This document shows positions 31,996 to 35,400 of a stretch of 35,400 nt of DNA, in pieces; within the stretch, counting starts at the first letter, position 1, and the number at the start of each line of letters is the position of its first letter. The position numbers and the translations under genes were made by a program. This stretch comes from an uncultured Bacilli bacterium (GTDB taxonomy: Bacteria; Bacillota_I; Bacilli_A; RF39; UBA660). The notes under the pieces are model-generated. The model was not told the origin of the DNA. It saw nothing but the letters and a program-made list of their open reading frames with translations, and did not search any database. The stretch is taken from NCBI GenBank assembly GCA_947588895.1, contig CANQBF010000008.1:1-35400 (forward strand), read 5' to 3'.

Positions 31996-32967
31996 ATGAA
32001 AAGATTTAAAACCCATAAAAAAAGAAATAATTTAATTATTTATCTTGGTTTATTTTTAATAAGTATTGGTTTAACTATAAGATATATTTATAAAAATAAT
32101 TTAATTAATAATAATACTATTGTTGATTATATGATTAATGATAATTTTGGTAACTTAAAAAAAGATTTAACTGATGTAGATTTTATTCTTAAGTATGCCA
32201 TGAATATTAATTTAAAAGAAGATAAAATAGCATTTAGTAAAGAAGATGATGTTAAAGATAAATTAGAAGTACCAAAAGATGATAAAGAAGAAGTAAATGA
32301 TAATAAAAATGATAATGATAAACAAGATGTAAATAAAGAAGAGTTAGAAAAAGTAGTATATATTTATAATACTCATCAAGAAGAGAAATATAAAAGTACG
32401 TATTTAGAAGCTTTTAATATAACACCAAGTGTATTTATGGCTAGTAAAATGTTAAAAGAATATTTAGAAAATTTAGGTATTGGGGTTATAGTGGAAGAAA
32501 ATAATGTTTCTGAAAAATTACATAGTTTAAATTTAAAGTATAGTGGTAGTTATAAAGTATCACGAATATTTATGGAAGAGGCAGTAAAAAAGACACCAAC
32601 TTTAAAATATTTTATTGATTTACATCGAGATAGTAGTGTATATGATAAAACTACAACTAATATTAATGGCGAAAGTTATGCTAAAGTATTATTTATTGTT
32701 GGATTAGAAAATAAAAATTATGAATTAAATTTACAATTAGCAAATAAATTAAAAGAAAAAATTGTCAATTATGATAAAAGTTTATTTAGGTCAATTTATA
32801 AAAAAAGTGGAGCAGGAGTTAATGGCATTTATAATCAAGATTTTAATCCTAATACAATGCTAATTGAAGTGGGAGGACAATATAATAATATTAGTGAGGT
32901 GAATAATACATTGCAAGTTTTAGCAAAAGTAATTAGTGAATATATAAAGGAAAATCAAAATGAATAA
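31996..32967 (+). CDS. spoIIP: Stage II sporulation protein P (SpoIIP), cell-wall amidase
   Basis: N-acetylmuramoyl-L-alanine amidase of the DMP machine that thins septal peptidoglycan and drives engulfment in sporulation. 323 residues from ATG 31996, with GGTGAT 4 bases before it; in-frame TTG 31984 is rejected. One N-terminal membrane helix (about residues 13-31), an acidic Lys/Asp/Asn linker, then the amidase domain: YIYNTHQEEKY (first zinc His), GSYKVSRIFMEEAV, YFIDLHRDSSV (second His), YAKVLFIVGLENKNY and NTMLIEVGGQYNNISEV (catalytic Glu). All expected catalytic residues are present. TATAAT at 31974-31979 is a possible -10. No spoIID or spoIIM is in the window. Confidence 0.93.
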   Translation: MKRFKTHKKRNNLIIYLGLFLISIGLTIRYIYKNNLINNNTIVDYMINDNFGNLKKDLTDVDFILKYAMNINLKEDKIAFSKEDDVKDKLEVPKDDKEEVNDNKNDNDKQDVNKEELEKVVYIYNTHQEEKYKSTYLEAFNITPSVFMASKMLKEYLENLGIGVIVEENNVSEKLHSLNLKYSGSYKVSRIFMEEAVKKTPTLKYFIDLHRDSSVYDKTTTNINGESYAKVLFIVGLENKNYELNLQLANKLKEKIVNYDKSLFRSIYKKSGAGVNGIYNQDFNPNTMLIEVGGQYNNISEVNNTLQVLAKVISEYIKENQNE

Positions 32968-33286
32968 AAAGAAAAAAATGCATCCTATATTAAAAATATT
33001 ATGTGCTTTATTTATTGTTTATATCGCCCTTTTTATTGCTAATATGAGTGGTTATTATGAAGGAAGAGTACGTAGTCGAGTAGAACTTACTAATGAAAAA
33101 ATATTAGAATTTGAAAAATTAGTCCAAAGTGGGGAAAATATTGATATTGAATCTTTTGTTAATCCTGAAAAAGAAGATTATAGTAATAGTTTTTCTAATT
33201 TTGGAGAAAAATTAACAGCTAATATTGAAAATGTTGTGAAAGATGGTATGCATATAATTGGTAATGTTTTTAAATCCCTCTTTTAA
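32960..33286 (+). CDS. Small membrane protein coupled to spoIIP
   Basis: 108 residues: a basic start (MNKKKKMHPIL), one membrane helix (about 10-30), then an extracytoplasmic stretch with GRVRSRVELTNEKILEFEKLVQSGENIDIESFV and an amphipathic end. It overlaps spoIIP by 8 bases, so the two are translationally coupled. Its size, topology and place recall YqxA (DUF3679), which follows spoIIP in Bacillus, but similarity is too weak for me to assign it. A sporulation role is inferred only from context. Confidence 0.75.
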   Translation: MNKKKKMHPILKILCALFIVYIALFIANMSGYYEGRVRSRVELTNEKILEFEKLVQSGENIDIESFVNPEKEDYSNSFSNFGEKLTANIENVVKDGMHIIGNVFKSLF

Positions 33287-33303
33287 ATTTAGATAAGTTA
33301 TTG

Positions 33304-33309
33304 TATAAT
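33304..33309 (+). promoter_or_regulatory. Candidate -10 of the PfkB-fold gene
   Basis: TATAAT at 33304-33309, 27 bases before ATG 33336; at 17 bases upstream only TTTTAA is found. Start near 33316. Confidence 0.4.
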
Positions 33310-33335
33310 TAAAGTTAGAAAGTATGGTTGATAGT

Positions 33336-34475
33336 ATGAAAATAATAGTTATAGGTAATTCAAGATTAGAAACTACTTGCCAAATAAATGCTAGCTTTAA
33401 AGAGGGCGATAATGTAAGATGTGAAAACCGAATTGAATGTGGTGGTGGAGTTGCCGGTAATATTGCTTATCTACTCGGTAAATGGGGAATTGAAACATAT
33501 ATTGCAAGTATGCTTGGGGCTGATGATTTTGCTACTAAAATAAAGAAAGAATTTGCAAGTGTTGGCGTTAGAACGGATTACATTGAAACAAGTTATGATA
33601 AATCAACCGGTCAAGCTTTAATTTTAAGTAATACAGCTAATAAAACTATTACTAGTTTTGATATTGCTAGTAATGCTTATTTAAAAAAATATTCATTTAC
33701 AGTAGCACCTGATATTATTGTTACTGATGGTAATGACCATAATGCAATTGTATCAGCTTATGATAAATTTCCCCAAGCTCAAAGTTATATGGTTATTAAA
33801 AGAATTACTACTGAAACTGATGAATTAGCAAGATATTCCAAATTTTTAATTCTTAATCAAAGTAGCGCTGAAGCTTTAACTAAAATGACTATTAATTTTA
33901 ATGATAGTGGTACTTTAGTTAATGTTTATAATAAATTAAAACAAAAATATAATAATGCCGAAATTGTTATTATGTTGGGTGAAAGAGGTTCTGTTTATTC
34001 AATTAATTCCAATGTTAAAATAATGCCACCAGCTAAAATGGAATATGTTGATGGTTATGGAGCTGGAGAAGTATATGCCGGAGCACTTATTTATGGCATG
34101 GCTAATAATTTTGGCCTTGAAAAATCTATTGCTTATGCCACGATTGCAGCATCAATTAGTACAACTAAACCATCAGCTAGAAATTCAATTCCATCTTTAA
34201 ATGAAGTATCTAGTTATTATGATGCTAAATTTGGAGCTCAAAATAATCCAAATAAAACAAATGTTGAAGTTCAAAATAATAATCCGGCACCAAATATGAG
34301 TACAGTTGAAAGTTTGGATACAACACCAAACATGAGTACAACAGAAGTTCCAAATAATGCTCCAAATATGAATACGATGGAAAGTCAAAATCCTGCTCCG
34401 AATATGAGTGTTGTAGAACCACCAATTCCTAATAATCCAATAAATAATAATGTTAATAATAATGGAGTAAACTAA
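33336..34475 (+). CDS. PfkB-family sugar kinase-like protein with altered catalytic motif and repeat tail
   Basis: 379 residues from ATG 33336 (GGTTGAT upstream; ATG 33324 leaves no room for a ribosome binding site). Ribokinase-like fold: KIIVIGNSRLETT, GGGVAGNIAYLLGKWGIETYIASMLGADDF, GVRTDYIETSYDKSTGQALI, and LNQSSAEAL in place of the NxxE motif. The catalytic signature DTxGAGD reads DGYGAGE (about residues 239-245), so the Asp base is replaced by Glu and the Thr by Gly. After about residue 300 follows an Asn/Pro-rich tail with four 12-residue repeats (PNMSTVESLDTT type). The kinase may be weak, altered in specificity, or inactive. It shares its last base with the Smr gene start. Substrate cannot be predicted. 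Confidence 0.85.
   Translation: MKIIVIGNSRLETTCQINASFKEGDNVRCENRIECGGGVAGNIAYLLGKWGIETYIASMLGADDFATKIKKEFASVGVRTDYIETSYDKSTGQALILSNTANKTITSFDIASNAYLKKYSFTVAPDIIVTDGNDHNAIVSAYDKFPQAQSYMVIKRITTETDELARYSKFLILNQSSAEALTKMTINFNDSGTLVNVYNKLKQKYNNAEIVIMLGERGSVYSINSNVKIMPPAKMEYVDGYGAGEVYAGALIYGMANNFGLEKSIAYATIAASISTTKPSARNSIPSLNEVSSYYDAKFGAQNNPNKTNVEVQNNNPAPNMSTVESLDTTPNMSTTEVPNNAPNMNTMESQNPAPNMSVVEPPIPNNPINNNVNNNGVN
34290..34433 (+). repeat. Four 36-base in-frame repeats in the PfkB-fold gene
   Basis: Units start at 34290, 34326, 34362 and 34398, each beginning CCA/CCG-AAT/AAC-ATG and encoding PNM(S/N)xxE followed by Ser/Asn/Pro/Thr. The most similar parts are the first seven codons. Unit count probably varies between strains. 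Confidence 0.75.
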
Positions 34476-34723
34476 TGCTAACTTCTAAAAGTCCTCGTCT
34501 TGACCTTCATGGAGAAGAAGTAGCTTTAGTTTTTTCTTTGGTTAATGAGTTTATTAATGATAATTATAAAATGGGAATAAAAGAAATAGCTATTATTCAT
34601 GGTAAAAGTACAAATATTTTAACTAGAGAAGTTCATAAAGTGTTAAAGATGAATAAAAAGGTTGTCAAATTTCATCTTAATATGTGGAATTTGGGTGAAA
34701 CAATTGTCTATTTAGATTTGTAA
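34475..34723 (+). CDS. Small Smr domain protein
   Basis: 82 residues, essentially just an Smr domain. Seen: LDLHGEEVALVFSLVNEFI (the LDLHG motif) and IAIIHGKSTNILTREVHKVL, where the usual HGKGTG loop is HGKSTN. Smr domains are nucleases or nucleic-acid binders, as in the C-terminal part of MutS2 and the ribosome-collision endonuclease family. The start overlaps the previous stop as TAATG, so it is translationally coupled to the PfkB-fold protein. Function cannot be said more precisely; nuclease activity is a family inference. Confidence 0.85.
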   Translation: MLTSKSPRLDLHGEEVALVFSLVNEFINDNYKMGIKEIAIIHGKSTNILTREVHKVLKMNKKVVKFHLNMWNLGETIVYLDL

Positions 34724-34802
34724 AAATTTACAAATAATTATATCAAATTGTTGAATATAAATATATAAAAAAGTAGTAAAAAAAGAAAAAATGTACAAAA
34801 TG

Positions 34803-34831
34803 TTGACATTTCAAAAAATATATGCTATACT
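34803..34831 (+). promoter_or_regulatory. Promoter of the 141-residue orphan
   Basis: TTGACA (34803-34808), 17 bases, TATACT (34826-34831) with TGC just upstream. Predicted start near 34838. Confidence 0.8.
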
Positions 34832-34859
34832 TATAACGTATTTAGGGGGTATGGCATAT

Positions 34860-35285
34860 ATGAAAGGATACGTTTTAGATTACATAAATGAAAATGAATT
34901 TAAGAAATTAGAAAGAGCTTTAAAAAAATATAATATGTTAGCTTTTAAAAAGCTTAACTTTGATTATTATCCAGCTTTAAGAAATGGTAATTTCTTAGGA
35001 GAAAAACTTGAAAGTAATAAAAAGAATGGAACTGAAAAGTATTCTTTAAAATTACCTAGTGATAGAATGTTTACACAAATCCATGGTGAAGTTAAATTAA
35101 TATATACAGTTCATAAGAAAGAACAAGTTGTTATTCTTGAAGAAATTACACCAGCTAAGATTTTACTTGAAGGACATATGTCAGAGTTAACTGCATATAA
35201 AGGAATAATGATTTCTAAAGCTAATGCATCTAAAGATATGTTTAAAATAGACTTACTTAATATGTTACAAGACAAACATGATTAG
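34860..35285 (+). CDS. Hypothetical protein, 141 residues
   Basis: No membrane helix or signal peptide. Starts MKGYVLDYINENEFKKLERA, continues with a helix-strand mix, and contains KLIYTVHKKEQVVILEEITPAKILLEGH, then a helical end. I do not recognise the family. The promoter at 34803 rules out the longer frame to 34791; of two ATGs, 34860 has a good distance (10 bases) from AGGGGG (34844-34849), while 34851 has none. With a consensus promoter and a strong terminator it is a one-gene unit and probably well expressed. It lies just before a tRNA gene. Confidence 0.8.
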   Translation: MKGYVLDYINENEFKKLERALKKYNMLAFKKLNFDYYPALRNGNFLGEKLESNKKNGTEKYSLKLPSDRMFTQIHGEVKLIYTVHKKEQVVILEEITPAKILLEGHMSELTAYKGIMISKANASKDMFKIDLLNMLQDKHD

Positions 35286-35298
35286 TTTGTCTTTTTTT
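35269..35298 (+). terminator. Terminator of the 141-residue orphan
   Basis: AAGACAAAC (35269-35277), loop of 7, GTTTGTCTT (35285-35293), then TTTTT. The TAG stop overlaps the stem. Confidence 0.85.
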
Positions 35299-35309
35299 GT
35301 AATTAGTGC

Positions 35310-35338
35310 TTGAAACTTAAATATAAATATAGTATAAT
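35310..35338 (+). promoter_or_regulatory. tRNA promoter
   Basis: TTGAAA (35310-35315), 17 bases, TATAAT (35333-35338). Start near 35345, five bases before the tRNA. Confidence 0.75.
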
Positions 35339-35349
35339 GAAAAAGCAAT

Positions 35350-35400
35350 GGACCTCTAGCTCAGTTGGTTAGAGCATCCGGCTCATAACCGGGCGGTCGT
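35350..35400 (+). tRNA. tRNA with anticodon CAT (Met elongator or Ile2), partial at window end
   Basis: Acceptor 5' strand GGACCTC, TA, D arm GCTC-AGTTGGTTA-GAGC, anticodon arm TCCGG-CTCATAA-CCGGG with anticodon CAT, then variable loop. The 3' part lies beyond the window. Anticodon CAT means elongator Met, or Ile if the wobble C becomes lysidine; the visible half cannot decide. Not the initiator: the D arm and anticodon stem lack the GGG/CCC initiator pattern. Confidence 0.92.

Noticed and set aside
91-35285. TGA read as tryptophan (genetic code 4)
   Set aside because: Trp in conserved places is coded by TGG, and no gene needs an in-frame TGA to be full length; TGA is merely rare.

Overview
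The window is very AT-rich and gene-dense, with short intergenic gaps, GGTGAT/AGGAGG-type ribosome binding sites and sigma-A-like promoters (TTGACA/TATAAT). Gene content is that of a Gram-positive Firmicute/Bacilli lineage: rimP-nusA-rnpM-infB-rbfA-truB-rpsO-pnp order, a PMCA-type ATPase, TmcAL, RnpM. Two spore markers (a cotJ pair and spoIIP) indicate a lineage that makes, or recently made, endospores. TGA is a stop but is almost never used. A host-associated low-GC Bacilli near the Erysipelotrichales/RF39/mollicute branch fits; the exact taxon is inference.

Layout. 91-2649 (-): calcium P-type ATPase. 2665-3600: no conventional gene, but two intact cassettes and one relic of a repeated 35-36-residue hydrophobic peptide. 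Each intact cassette has its own promoter and a predicted convergent antisense promoter and terminator, the architecture of a type I toxin-antitoxin locus; this is the most unusual part of the window. 3746-6112: tandem paralogous zinc-ribbon membrane proteins. 6197-9450: a small helical protein, trmL, and divergent ftsK/spoIIIE sharing a -35 region with trmL. 9553-11215: a thioredoxin-fold membrane protein without CXXC, then a CotJA/CotJB-like fusion and CotJC. 11248-12770: DUF3800 protein, a 59-residue membrane protein, and a UPF0316/DUF2179 protein without a canonical start codon.

12797-21420 is the translation/RNA-decay block: promoter and leader hairpin, short rimP, nusA, rnpM, infB, rbfA, truB; then a KOW-domain protein of unknown role; then rpsO and pnp with their own signals. 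21570-28377 is a surface region: an NPQTG-anchored secreted protein, and a minus-strand operon of a 1211-residue coiled-coil membrane protein plus a 722-residue protein with about 16 cysteine-paired repeats. 28466-30548: divergent tRNA modification genes tmcAL and miaA. 30545-31858 (-): transglutaminase-like protein and rpsT. 31996-33286: spoIIP and a small membrane protein. 33336-34723: divergent PfkB-fold protein with a repeat tail overlapping a small Smr protein. 34860-35285: conserved-looking orphan. 35350-end: partial tRNA with anticodon CAT.

All calls are from reading the sequence; no database search, folding program or alignment was run.
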